Shown here: piece after piece, positions 16,829-25,582 of the stretch
Layout of the letters: every line of letters begins with the position of its first letter
Position numbering within the stretch: the stretch's first letter is position 1
Notes under the pieces: model-generated
Database searches by the model: none
What the model saw: only the letters and a program-made list of their open reading frames with translations
What the model was told of the DNA's origin: nothing
Made by a program: the position numbers and the translations under genes
Assembly (NCBI GenBank): GCA_963824985.1
Contig: CAWGRQ010000027.1
Location: 61,453-125,452 of the forward strand
Source of the DNA: JAFNAG01 sp963824985
GTDB taxonomy: Bacteria > Acidobacteriota > UBA6911
Reading direction: 5' to 3'
DNA: 64,000 nucleotides

Positions 16829-18631
16829 ATGAAAAACAGACTGTTCTTGAAATTCGGCATCATTCACCTGCTTCTGTTTCTGGCGATGCTGCTGGCAATC
16901 GACCTGCACGTCGTCGGCACCCTGCAGCAGGAGTACGTCGCCACCGCCTATGCGCAGCTTGAATCGCTGGCTCATCTCGCGCAAAGCCGGCTGCCGGATA
17001 CCTCCGCCACGGCCTCCTTGCGCGAATGGGCCGGCTGGCTGGCCCGGGCGGGGACGCGAGTTACGCTGGTGGCTGCCGACGGCAAGGTGCTGGCCGACTC
17101 CGATGAAGATCCGGCCCGAATGGACAATCACATCGGCAGACCGGAAATCAGCGAGGCGCTCGCCATTGGGAGCGGGCGTGCGGTGCGGCACAGCCCGACC
17201 ATAGGCCACGATCTCGTGTACCTCGCAACCCGCCAGCAGCTGCAGGACGGGACGCTCCTGATTATCAGGTTTTCTATTCCGCTGGAACGGCTGGATTCGG
17301 CCTTGAGCGGTTTTCGCCGCGGGCTGTGGACTATCTCCCTCGTGATCCTGCTCCTGGCCGGCGGGATTTCGCTGCTGTCGTTCCGGGCCATTTCCATCCG
17401 TCTCCAGAGACTGCAGCACTTCTCCCGCAGGGTGGCCGGCGGAGATTTCCGCCCCCTGTCGCTGGATCGCAGGCAGGATGAACTGACGGATCTGGCCCTC
17501 ACGCTCAACCAGACCGCCTCCCGGCTGGACGCCAGCATCCGGACGCTGACGGAAGAGCGCAATCAGTCCGCCGCCGTCCTGGCCGGCATGGCGGAAGGGG
17601 TCGCCGTAATCAGCGCGGACCAAAGGGTTCTTTATTGCAATACGGAGTTTCTCCGGGCGCTCAACATCGAAAACGCGGCGTGGAAGAACCGTCCGGTGGT
17701 TGAAGCCGTTCCCAATGCCGACCTGCTCGCCTACATCGGAAAGGCGCGCGCCGGCAACCGGGCCATTTCGAGCGAACTCGCCGTTGGTTCCGTTCGCGTC
17801 CGCCATTTCGACGTTACGGTGACGCCGGTCAAGTCGGAAGGCGCGGCGGCCGGATCTGTCGTCGTGCTGCACGACATCACCGAATTGCGCCGGCTGGAAC
17901 GGGCGCGCCGTGATTTTGTCGCCAACGTTTCTCATGAGTTGAAAACTCCGCTGACCGCCATTCAGGGGTTCTCGGAAACCCTGTTGGACGGCGCCCTGGA
18001 GGACCCGGATAACAGCCGGCGCTTTTTGGAGATCATTCGCGAAAACGCCATCCGGCTCGGGCGGATGACCGATGACCTGTTGCGACTGGCGCAGGTCGAA
18101 GCCGGGCAGCTGCCGATGCAGTTCCAGCCGGTCGAAGTGCAGTCGGTCATCAGACCATGCCTGGAAACGGTGAGGTTGGATGCCACCGCCAAGAGACTGA
18201 CTCTGGATGTCGATTGCCTTCCCTCCCTGCCCAGGGTCAGCGGCGATCCCGGAAGTTTGCAGCAGGTGGTGCAGAACCTCCTGGACAACGCGGTGCGTTA
18301 TTCGCCGGAGGGGGGGCGGATCTCGATTAAGGCGGCTTTCGAGGGGGAGAACATCGTAATCTCGGTTTCCGACACCGGGCCCGGTATCCCAAAGACCGAG
18401 CAGGAGAGGATTTTCGAACGATTTTATCGCACGGATTCCGCCCGTTCCCGTGACCTGGGCGGGACTGGATTGGGACTTTCCATCGCCAGACACCTGGCCG
18501 AGGCGCACGGGGGGAAGATCCTGGTTCGGAGTGATGTCGGTTCCGGAGCCACATTCACGGTCATCCTGGCCCGCCGAGAGCGAGGCTCCTGCGGCCACAC
18601 CACTCTAACCGCGATGCTGCTCCGAAAATAG
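16829..18631 (+). CDS. phoR: Phosphate regulon sensor histidine kinase PhoR
   Basis: A 600-residue membrane kinase. TM1 is at about residues 8-30, a sensor region lies at 31-165, TM2 at about 166-188, then HAMP (to about 240), PAS (about 245-350), HisKA with phospho-acceptor His369 in FVANVSHELKTPL, and HATPase_c with N box NLLDNAVRYSPEGG, DTGPGIP and GTGLGLS. The architecture equals that of PhoR with a periplasmic loop, and the gene follows phoB by 17 bp. Its last residues (TTLTAMLLRK) come after the normal kinase end and run up to a repeat-rich gap, so the C-terminal tail may be altered. Confidence 0.93.
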   Translation: MKNRLFLKFGIIHLLLFLAMLLAIDLHVVGTLQQEYVATAYAQLESLAHLAQSRLPDTSATASLREWAGWLARAGTRVTLVAADGKVLADSDEDPARMDNHIGRPEISEALAIGSGRAVRHSPTIGHDLVYLATRQQLQDGTLLIIRFSIPLERLDSALSGFRRGLWTISLVILLLAGGISLLSFRAISIRLQRLQHFSRRVAGGDFRPLSLDRRQDELTDLALTLNQTASRLDASIRTLTEERNQSAAVLAGMAEGVAVISADQRVLYCNTEFLRALNIENAAWKNRPVVEAVPNADLLAYIGKARAGNRAISSELAVGSVRVRHFDVTVTPVKSEGAAAGSVVVLHDITELRRLERARRDFVANVSHELKTPLTAIQGFSETLLDGALEDPDNSRRFLEIIRENAIRLGRMTDDLLRLAQVEAGQLPMQFQPVEVQSVIRPCLETVRLDATAKRLTLDVDCLPSLPRVSGDPGSLQQVVQNLLDNAVRYSPEGGRISIKAAFEGENIVISVSDTGPGIPKTEQERIFERFYRTDSARSRDLGGTGLGLSIARHLAEAHGGKILVRSDVGSGATFTVILARRERGSCGHTTLTAMLLRK

Positions 18632-19021
18632 CTCTTTGCGCCCTCGCGTCATTGCGTTAAAAAAATCAACGCAAGGACGCCAAGACGCAAGCGCAAAGCC
18701 AAAAGATTTTCATGCGTCACCGGGTGCGCCATAGCGCATGAGAGGCTGCTCCGAAATTAGCGTTAAAGACTGACAACCTTCCGGGTCGGAACCGGCATCG
18801 GGGTTGCAATCGCAGTCAGAATCGGCCTTCCCAGTCCGAAAAATCCGATAGCGATATCGATTGCGACACCGATTCCGATCCCGACCCCGATGATCGCCGA
18901 CGTAGACAGCACGATCGTTTCATACGTAACTGGGTGTTCCCCGGCGCATGAGAGGCTGCCGTGATACTATTGGGAGCAGGGCGGCGATGCGGGATAATGC
19001 CGCCGGGAGAAAGCAGCCGGC
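18632..19021. repeat. Repeat-rich gap between phoR and ppx
   Basis: No gene. At 18634-18703 an inverted repeat faces CTTTGCG and CGCAAAG words, the same vocabulary as the MITE arms elsewhere. GCTGCTCCGAAA is repeated at 18616 and 18744, flanking that block. An imperfect direct repeat (CGCATGAGAGGCTGC) occurs near 18736 and 18946. The segment 18785-18900 is a low-complexity run of CGAT/CCGAT words. Confidence 0.6.
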
Positions 19022-20590
19022 ATGCGTGTTGCAGCCATTGATCTGGGATCCAATTCGTTTCATATGCTGATCGCCGAGATTCTCGGCCCGCGCCTCTTCG
19101 AACCGGTATTGCGCGAGAAAATGACGATTCAGCTGGGTAAGACCTCGCTGGTGAGCGGCCGCCTGGATACGGAGGCCATGGAGCGGGGCCTGAAGTGCCT
19201 GGACGAATTCCGGCGCATGGCGATTTCCAGGCGTGTCGAGCGCACACTGGCCGTGGCGACCAGCGCCATCCGGGAGGCGGAAAACGGAGCGGAATTCCTG
19301 CGTCGCGCCGGCGTCCGCAGCGGAATCGCCATACGTACAATTTCAGGTAGGGAAGAGGCGCGCCTGGTGCATCTGGCAGTGAGCCATCATGTCGATCTGG
19401 GCCATCATAAATCCCTGCTCGTCGATGTCGGCGGCGGCAGCGTGGAACTGCTGGTCGGCGATAGCGTCAAGATCCATTATTCCTCCAGTCAGAAACTCGG
19501 GTTCCTGCGCCTGCACGGGCGTTTCATTACGGGTGATCCGGTCTCGAAACGTGAGGAGCGCCTCCTGACTTCGTATGTCAGGCAGTCCCTCGTCATCCCG
19601 CTCTCCAGAATCCGCCGGCATGACATTAAGTCGGTGATCGCCACCAGCGGGTCCGCAACCACCCTGTTGCGCCTGGCTCGACAGCGCCGTGGAGAAAAGG
19701 AAGACTCCGAGACCGCCTCCACGACGGTGAGCCGGATGGAGATTCGTGCCCTGCTGGCGGATCTGCTTCGGGTGCCGGCAGTCGCCGGCGCCAAAAAATT
19801 CGACCTGGATCCGTTGAGATCCAAATACCTGGGCACGGCGTTGTTATGCCTGGATGCCATTCTGGAAGGTGTCGGAGCGAAGCGCGTCACGGTCTGCCCG
19901 GCAGCCCTGCGGGAAGGGATCATTTATGATTTTCTGGCGCATGCCAAGCCTCGGGCAGCAATCCGCAAGAGCGCCGGGGATCTGCGCTATCAGGCGGTGA
20001 TCGACCTGGCCGCCCGCTGCAGGTACCCGGCCGAGCACTCGCACAAGGTGGCTCACCTGGCCGGGCAGATTTTCCAGCAGACGGCGCGCTGGCACCGGCT
20101 CGGGGAGGCGGAAGCCAGGCTGTTGCGCTATGGTGCCATCCTTCACGATATCGGCTACCACATCGGGTATTCAAAACATCACAAACACGGGTACTATCTG
20201 GTCATGAACTCGGATCTGCGTGGTTTTACTCCCGAGGAAAGAGCGATTCTGGCCCTGCTGGTTCGATACCATCGGCGCGCGGTTCCAAAACCGTCCCATC
20301 CGGAATTTTCGGCTCTGCCGATCCCGGCGCGCAAACTTGTGAAGTCGCTCGCCTCGATTCTGCGCATTGCCGACGGTCTGGACCAGAGCCACTTCTCTCA
20401 TGTCCACGAAATCAAGTGCCGGACAGGGAAGAAGACGATTCGCTTCCAGCTGGTCACCGGAGCCAGCCGGAGTGACATCGACCTCGATCTTTACCAGGCC
20501 AAACGGCATGCGCAATACTTCGAATCGCTGTTCGGCGTGGAAACCTCGTTTGCCCTGCACCGGCTGGCGACTTTGATATGCCTGTCATAG
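19022..20590 (+). CDS. ppx: Exopolyphosphatase / guanosine pentaphosphate phosphatase (Ppx/GppA)
   Basis: A 522-residue ASKHA-fold enzyme. The phosphate-1 loop IDLGSNSFH is at residues 6-14 and the phosphate-2 loop VDVGGGSVE at about 137-145. The C-terminal half is an HD-type helical domain with HSHKVAHL and the metal-ligand pair in AILHDIGYH, as in full-length Ppx/GppA of about 500 residues. It hydrolyses terminal phosphates from polyphosphate or pppGpp. Placement after the pst-phoBR cluster suggests a role in phosphate reserves, though about 390 bp of repeats separates it from phoR, so it has its own transcript or reads through. Confidence 0.93.
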   Translation: MRVAAIDLGSNSFHMLIAEILGPRLFEPVLREKMTIQLGKTSLVSGRLDTEAMERGLKCLDEFRRMAISRRVERTLAVATSAIREAENGAEFLRRAGVRSGIAIRTISGREEARLVHLAVSHHVDLGHHKSLLVDVGGGSVELLVGDSVKIHYSSSQKLGFLRLHGRFITGDPVSKREERLLTSYVRQSLVIPLSRIRRHDIKSVIATSGSATTLLRLARQRRGEKEDSETASTTVSRMEIRALLADLLRVPAVAGAKKFDLDPLRSKYLGTALLCLDAILEGVGAKRVTVCPAALREGIIYDFLAHAKPRAAIRKSAGDLRYQAVIDLAARCRYPAEHSHKVAHLAGQIFQQTARWHRLGEAEARLLRYGAILHDIGYHIGYSKHHKHGYYLVMNSDLRGFTPEERAILALLVRYHRRAVPKPSHPEFSALPIPARKLVKSLASILRIADGLDQSHFSHVHEIKCRTGKKTIRFQLVTGASRSDIDLDLYQAKRHAQYFESLFGVETSFALHRLATLICLS

Positions 20591-20631
20591 GCGCACCCCC
20601 GGCTTCCACGCCTCACCCGTCCGAAGCAGCC

Positions 20632-20838
20632 CGAGTTATTCAGCCCCTGTAAAAGCAGCCACGGATTCCACGGATTCAGATGCATAGGGCAGGCGGATGT
20701 CGAGGCGCGCCGGATGATGTCGGCTTGACCTGCATCCTGGAGCGGAAAGGAAACACCCCCCTGATGTTAGTGCTTTTAAATAAATCAGTGTAATCCGTGA
20801 AATCCGTGGCGTTTTTTTACTGCCTCTGACCATATGCC
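20632..20838 (-). repeat. Intergenic element, CCACGGATT family (copy 2, inverted relative to 34571)
   Basis: Reverse-complemented, this segment aligns from end to end with the element at 34571-34786: GGCATATGGTCAGAGGCAG at one end, CCACGGATT arms, a core with GGCGCGCCTC, and GTGGCTGCTTTTA at the other. It lies between the convergent ppx and receiver genes. Terminal bases are degraded and no target duplication is evident, so it is an older insertion. Confidence 0.7.
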
Positions 20839-20912
20839 TGTTCAGCTGCCAAAAGCCGATTGCGATAGCGCTTCCGACCCGGACAATTGTCAACCGGAGA
20901 GGCACGATATTT

Positions 20913-21308
20913 TCATGCGGCTGCCCGGGTGTGCTGCACGGCGGCGAAAACGGTCCGCAGGAACTCCTGGCGCTCGGGAGGCTGGGGCAGAAGATCATAA
21001 GCCCCAAGAGAGAGCACCTGGCTCCACAGCGCCTCATCCGCCATTCGTGACAGGAAAATGACTTCCGCACCCGGCGCCGCCTGCTTTACGGCGGCAACCA
21101 GATCGTTGCAGGTCGCGCTTGCGGGACGGGAAAGATCAATGATGACCGCATTGAAAGGGGAGTGTTTCGAGAGCACGTCCTGGAGAGGATCCGTGGGGGA
21201 AGCGAAGCAGACCGTGATGGGAGATCCGCGCAGATATTCCCGAATTGTGTCACGACCCTGCGGGTCCGGTTCACAAACAATCAAACGCCAGGGCGATCCA
21301 GATTTCAT
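20913..21308 (-). CDS. Stand-alone receiver-like (CheY-fold) protein lacking the conserved Lys
   Basis: 131 residues with GGAGG correctly placed before ATG 21308. The fold looks like a single response-regulator receiver: EPDP near residue 13 as acidic pocket, VIIDLS with the phospho-acceptor position Asp at about residue 57, and FLSR as the Ser/Thr switch. The invariant Lys before Pro is replaced (YDLLPQPP), so normal phospho-signalling is doubtful. No output domain follows. Function unknown; no kinase is adjacent. Confidence 0.7.
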   Translation of the reverse strand: MKSGSPWRLIVCEPDPQGRDTIREYLRGSPITVCFASPTDPLQDVLSKHSPFNAVIIDLSRPASATCNDLVAAVKQAAPGAEVIFLSRMADEALWSQVLSLGAYDLLPQPPERQEFLRTVFAAVQHTRAAA

Positions 21309-21589
21309 GGTTCACCTCCGACTCCGAAGCCGGGATGGGCACCATGAAGTGCGTCCTGCCCATCCCTGATTCCAAATTGCCTCCATCACACCGGTTGCGG
21401 CGGCAATCCTGAGAAGAGCTGGAAATCGGATGGCGAGGTTTGTGGCTCCTGTTATCTCCGGTTAAGCTGGTCGATCGCTTTCTGTAGCCGCAACCTGATA
21501 CATGATAACTCAAAAAAGCGATTGCGGGAATCGGAGAATCGAAAATAAGTTCTACTCTGAGCGGCGGCTCGCGGCACCCCCCCGGGGCA

Positions 21590-22204
21590 TCATTGAATTG
21601 TATCCAGGAATGAATGGAAACTCGCTGCCCACCGTTCGATCGTCCGGGCCGGGCCGGTGAGCTTGAAAAACCAGAGGCCCGCTGGCGTTTCGGCAACCGC
21701 CGCCAACATCCGGAAGTTGGGCTTGGGCTTGGTTTCTCCCATCATGGCGCTGCTTCCGGAGAGATAGATGCCGCTCACGTCCACGATCGTAATCGGTATG
21801 CCGTGGGCCTCGCGCTTCGATATGTTGCCGGCGACCGGGGTTCCGTCCGGTTTCTGGAATTGGGCAACCCAGCGATCGATATTCTCCTGCACCGTTCCTC
21901 CACCGCCGGGGAAAAAGAAGACCGCCAGGTCCGCATCCTCCGGATCGCCGTCAACCTTCGGCAATCGATACTGAGCCTGCCTCATTGAGCTGGAGGGCTG
22001 TTCAGAGACCCAGTCCGCGGGGGCCGTGAATTTCAGCGTCGGGCCGGCGGAAGCCGGGTTGGCACCGCCCTTCTGTGCCGGAGTTGTGGCGGTTTCCGGT
22101 CCCGCCCCTCCCGCGGGCTTCGATGGGCCCGAACAGCCTGCTGCCCCAAGGGATAATGTGACTACCATTAAAACAATCATGCGCAAACAAGGGCTCGCTT
22201 TCAT
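21590..22204 (-). CDS. Hypothetical lipoprotein
   Basis: The start at ATG 22204 has GGAG eight bases upstream and opens a lipoprotein signal peptide with lipobox GAAGC, giving 204 residues. After a Gly/Ala/Pro-rich linker, a globular domain of about 150 residues begins with TAPADWVSEQPSSSMRQAQY and ends with FHSFLDTIQ. It includes a predicted DxAVFFF-GGGG segment. I do not recognise a functional family. It is probably anchored in a membrane facing the periplasm. It stands alone between the receiver gene and leuS. Confidence 0.75.
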   Translation of the reverse strand: MKASPCLRMIVLMVVTLSLGAAGCSGPSKPAGGAGPETATTPAQKGGANPASAGPTLKFTAPADWVSEQPSSSMRQAQYRLPKVDGDPEDADLAVFFFPGGGGTVQENIDRWVAQFQKPDGTPVAGNISKREAHGIPITIVDVSGIYLSGSSAMMGETKPKPNFRMLAAVAETPAGLWFFKLTGPARTIERWAASFHSFLDTIQ

Positions 22205-22299
22205 CTGATAATCTCCAGACTGCAGGGTTGCGGTTCGCTCCGGCCTCACGACCTTGACCGGGCCGCAGGATTTTATGCCGACCCGGATAACCGGTCACC

Positions 22300-25125
22300 C
22301 TAGGTATTGATAACGATATTGATCAATTTTCGAGGCACCACGATCACATTCCGGACCGTCCTGCCCTCGATGTGTTTTTTTACTCTGGCATCCGCCAGGG
22401 CCGCCGATTCCAGTTCCTCCCGGCTCGATGCGATCGAGGCCACGAGCCGGCTGCGCAAACGGCCGTTGACCTGGATCGGCATCTCGATCGTGTCCTCCCG
22501 CGTGAACCTCTCGTCGTATTCGGGCCATCCTTCAGAGGCTAGCGACTGCGGGTGTCCGAGAACCTGCCAGAGTTCCTCCGCCAGATGGGGGGCCAACGGA
22601 GCGAGCATGAGCACGAAGGGCTCCATGCTCGCATGGGGCCGCGTCTCCTGGGAGGTGAAAAAGTTGACAAATTCCATGAGACGGCTGATCGCGGTGTTGA
22701 AACGCAAGCCAAGCATGTCCTCCGTGACCGCCTGAATGGTCTTGTGCAGCACGCGCAGCTGCTCGGCGGTGACGTCTGCCCCGGGTTCCTCGCCGGTGCG
22801 GATCCGGGGGCTGATGCGCACTTCGTCGACCGTTTCGTCGATGATCATGCGCCAGGCGCGATTCAGGAAGCGGCTGATCCCTTCCACCCCCTGCATGCTC
22901 CATGGCTTGGTCGCCTCCAACGGACCCATGAACATCTCGTACAGCCGGGTGGTGTCGGCGCCGTATTGCTGCAACGGAACATCCACCGGGATCACGTTGC
23001 CGCGCGCTTTGGACATTTTCTCGACCTCACCGGCCAGCTCCTCCCCCGTCTCCGCGTGCACGGCTTTGCCCTCGCCGAACCTGATCTGGGTATAGGGGAC
23101 GATCCGGCCTTGAGCCGTCCTATAAGTGATCGACAGGATCATCCCCTGGTTGATCAGCCGCTGGAAGGGTTCGAATGTCGACACGAAACCGCGATCGAAG
23201 AGGACCTTGTGCCAGAATCTCGCGTAAAGCAGGTGCAGGACCGCGTGCTCGGCGCCGCCCACGTAGAGATCGACAGGCATCCAATAGCGTTCGAGGCGGT
23301 CATCCCACGCCGCCCGCTCATTCCGCGCATCGCAGAAGCGCAGATAGTACCAGCAGGAACCGGCCCATTGCGGCATGGTATTGGTTTCGCGCCGCCACTC
23401 CCGGCCGTCTTCGCGCACCCGGATCCAGTCGACCGCTTTTTCCAAGGGGCCGCCGGGCCGCCCGGTCGGTTTGAAATCTTCCATCTCGGGGAGCAGGACC
23501 GGGAGCTGATTTTCGGGCACCGCTTTCACCAGTCCGGTCGGCTTCCCATCGGCATCGACTTCGTGGAGGATGGGAATGGGTTCTCCCCAGTACCGCTGCC
23601 GGCTGAAAAGCCAGTCGCGAAGTTTGTATTTGATGGCAGGCTTGCCCAGGCCGGCACGCACCAGCCACCGGGTGATGGTTGCCTTAGCTACGGCGGTGGC
23701 CAGCCCATCCAGGGATACTTCCGCCCGCGCGGACTGCATGCCATGGCCGTCATCCACATAGGCGGCGGGCAGATTGGCGATGGCTCGTGCGTACTCCCCC
23801 GGGGTCGTGCCCATGCGCATCAGCCATTCTTCCGGCGGCAAGACCACGGCGCGAATATCGAGGCCGAATTTCCTGGCGAACTCGAAGTCGCGCTCGTCGT
23901 GTCCCGGGACTCCCATGATGGCCCCGGTCCCATAGCTGATCAACACGTAGTCGGCGATCCAGACCGGAATCGGCTCGCCGGTCGCCGGATTGGTGGCATA
24001 GCCGCCGGTAAAGACACCGCTCTTGTCACCGCGTCCCGCAATCCGGTCCTCTTCGCTCATGGCGGCGACGCGCGCCCGGTACTCGTCCACGGCGGCCCGC
24101 CAGTCGGCGGCCGTCAGGGTTTCCACCAGGGGATGCTCAGGTGCGAGCACCATGTAGGTGGCGCCGAACAGCGTGTCGGGCCGGGTGGTGTAAACGCGGA
24201 TCGCGGCTGCATCCACGACGTCCGGGAAACCGCTCCTTGCGCGGCTGCCGGCCCACTGCGTGCCCGCCGAGCCCGGCTTCCCGGCATAAAAATCCACCTC
24301 GGCGCCCTCGCTGCGGCCGACCCAGTTGCGTTGCATCTCTTTGATCGGTTCCGGCCAGGCAAGCGATTCCAGGTCTTCGACCAGCCGGTCGGCGTAGGCA
24401 GTGATGCGCAATTTCCACTGCCGCAGCGGAACCCGCTGAACCGGAAAGTCACCCCTTTCCGAGCGGCCGTTGATCACCTCCTCATCGGCGAGCACGGTTC
24501 CCAGCTCGGGGCACCAGTTGACGAGCGACTCTGCCTGGTAGGCCAGCCGGAAAGAATCGCGGTACTTGCTGACCGCATCGTCGCCTTGAGCCCGGATCTC
24601 CCCGGGGATCGGCAATTCGTCAATCGGCCGCCCTTTCCCCCTCTGCTTCCTGCCATCGGGCAGAAGCATTTCCATTTCCGGATCGAACCAGGTATGGAAC
24701 AGGACCAGAAAGATCCACTGGGTCCAGCGCATGTAGCCGGGATCGGTGGTCGCAAACTCGCGGTCCCAGTCGTAACTGTAACCCAGGCGCTTGATCTGGC
24801 GCCGGATGTTGGCGATGTTGCGCTCCGTGGTGACCCGAGGATGGGTGCCCGTCTGGATTGCATACTGCTCGGCCGGCAGTCCGAAGGCGTCGTAGCCCAT
24901 CGGATGGAGCACGTTATATCCTCGCATGCGCTGGAAGCGGCAATATATGTCGGTGGCGGTATAGCCCTCCGGGTGACCCACGTGCAGCCCTTCGCCGGAG
25001 GGATAGGGAAACATGTCCAGAACAAATAGTTTCTTTCCGCCATGATCCGCGGCGCGAAACACCCGGTTTGTTTCCCAATGCTTCTGCCATTTCGGCTCGA
25101 TCGTCTGCGGGTTGTAGGCGGGCAT
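22300..25125 (-). CDS. leuS: Leucyl-tRNA synthetase
   Basis: The start at ATG 25125 (MPAYNPQTIEPKWQ) has GGAGG upstream and matches the family N-terminus; the frame is open further up but without support. At 941 residues it is longer than the E. coli enzyme (860). The HIGH-type motif HVGH is at residues 48-51, the editing domain is in the middle third, and the KMSKS-type motif reads KMSKA near residue 703. A C-terminal anticodon-binding and tail domain ends KLINIVINT. It charges tRNA-Leu and proofreads misactivated isoleucine. It is a single-gene unit. Confidence 0.97.
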   Translation of the reverse strand: MPAYNPQTIEPKWQKHWETNRVFRAADHGGKKLFVLDMFPYPSGEGLHVGHPEGYTATDIYCRFQRMRGYNVLHPMGYDAFGLPAEQYAIQTGTHPRVTTERNIANIRRQIKRLGYSYDWDREFATTDPGYMRWTQWIFLVLFHTWFDPEMEMLLPDGRKQRGKGRPIDELPIPGEIRAQGDDAVSKYRDSFRLAYQAESLVNWCPELGTVLADEEVINGRSERGDFPVQRVPLRQWKLRITAYADRLVEDLESLAWPEPIKEMQRNWVGRSEGAEVDFYAGKPGSAGTQWAGSRARSGFPDVVDAAAIRVYTTRPDTLFGATYMVLAPEHPLVETLTAADWRAAVDEYRARVAAMSEEDRIAGRGDKSGVFTGGYATNPATGEPIPVWIADYVLISYGTGAIMGVPGHDERDFEFARKFGLDIRAVVLPPEEWLMRMGTTPGEYARAIANLPAAYVDDGHGMQSARAEVSLDGLATAVAKATITRWLVRAGLGKPAIKYKLRDWLFSRQRYWGEPIPILHEVDADGKPTGLVKAVPENQLPVLLPEMEDFKPTGRPGGPLEKAVDWIRVREDGREWRRETNTMPQWAGSCWYYLRFCDARNERAAWDDRLERYWMPVDLYVGGAEHAVLHLLYARFWHKVLFDRGFVSTFEPFQRLINQGMILSITYRTAQGRIVPYTQIRFGEGKAVHAETGEELAGEVEKMSKARGNVIPVDVPLQQYGADTTRLYEMFMGPLEATKPWSMQGVEGISRFLNRAWRMIIDETVDEVRISPRIRTGEEPGADVTAEQLRVLHKTIQAVTEDMLGLRFNTAISRLMEFVNFFTSQETRPHASMEPFVLMLAPLAPHLAEELWQVLGHPQSLASEGWPEYDERFTREDTIEMPIQVNGRLRSRLVASIASSREELESAALADARVKKHIEGRTVRNVIVVPRKLINIVINT

Positions 25126-25249
25126 GAATCCATCCTCCGAAAATGCGCCCTTGCAGGCATTAATCTTACAGAATAACGATCTTTGAGCCCGTTTAAAAGC
25201 CTCAAGTTCCCTACGGGTGTGATCGGGAGTGAACGTCAAACATGGGGGA

Positions 25250-25465
25250 TTAAAAACAAAAACGCCACGGATTACACGAATTTGCTGAAAAATTCTCGAT
25301 CACGCAGCGAGGATGACGGTTAGATACAATGGGGCTGAAATGCTCTGTGAAGAATTCCCGGGAACGGTCTTCGGCGCCGGGTAGCGCCAGTTCAAACGCA
25401 TGATCCGCGAGCTTTTTAAATCTGTGGAATCCGTGTGATCCGTGGCATTTTTTGCTTTTTGCCCC
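25250..25465 (-). repeat. Intergenic inverted repeat, CCACGGATT family (copy 3)
   Basis: The arms at about 25254-25280 and 25418-25461 contain GCCACGGATTACACGAATTT and its near-complement AAATCTGTGGAATCCGTGTG. The core on the minus strand resembles the spacer of the copy at 2679-2807 but is longer. It fills much of the divergent gap between leuS and the M49 peptidase gene. No target duplication found. Confidence 0.65.
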
Positions 25466-25582
25466 ATTCACCATGAAAAACGATGCAGGAAAGCGCACTC
25501 AGGAGGAGCTTGAAACCGTCCTTTTTGATACAATGCGGCTGCCAGTATGATTCTGCTGACCACCCCATTTCGGAGAACAACC

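Noticed and set aside
16778..18598. 606-codon open frame on the minus strand
   Set aside because: Shadow of phoR; composition rich in Gln, Gly, Pro and Arg with no domain.
18785..18900. CGAT/CCGAT low-complexity run as a binding-site array
   Set aside because: Irregular spacing and composition typical of intergenic low-complexity sequence.
22552..25029. 825-codon open frame on the plus strand
   Set aside because: It is antisense to leuS, whose motifs (HVGH, KMSKA) are intact. High GC keeps the opposite frame open.
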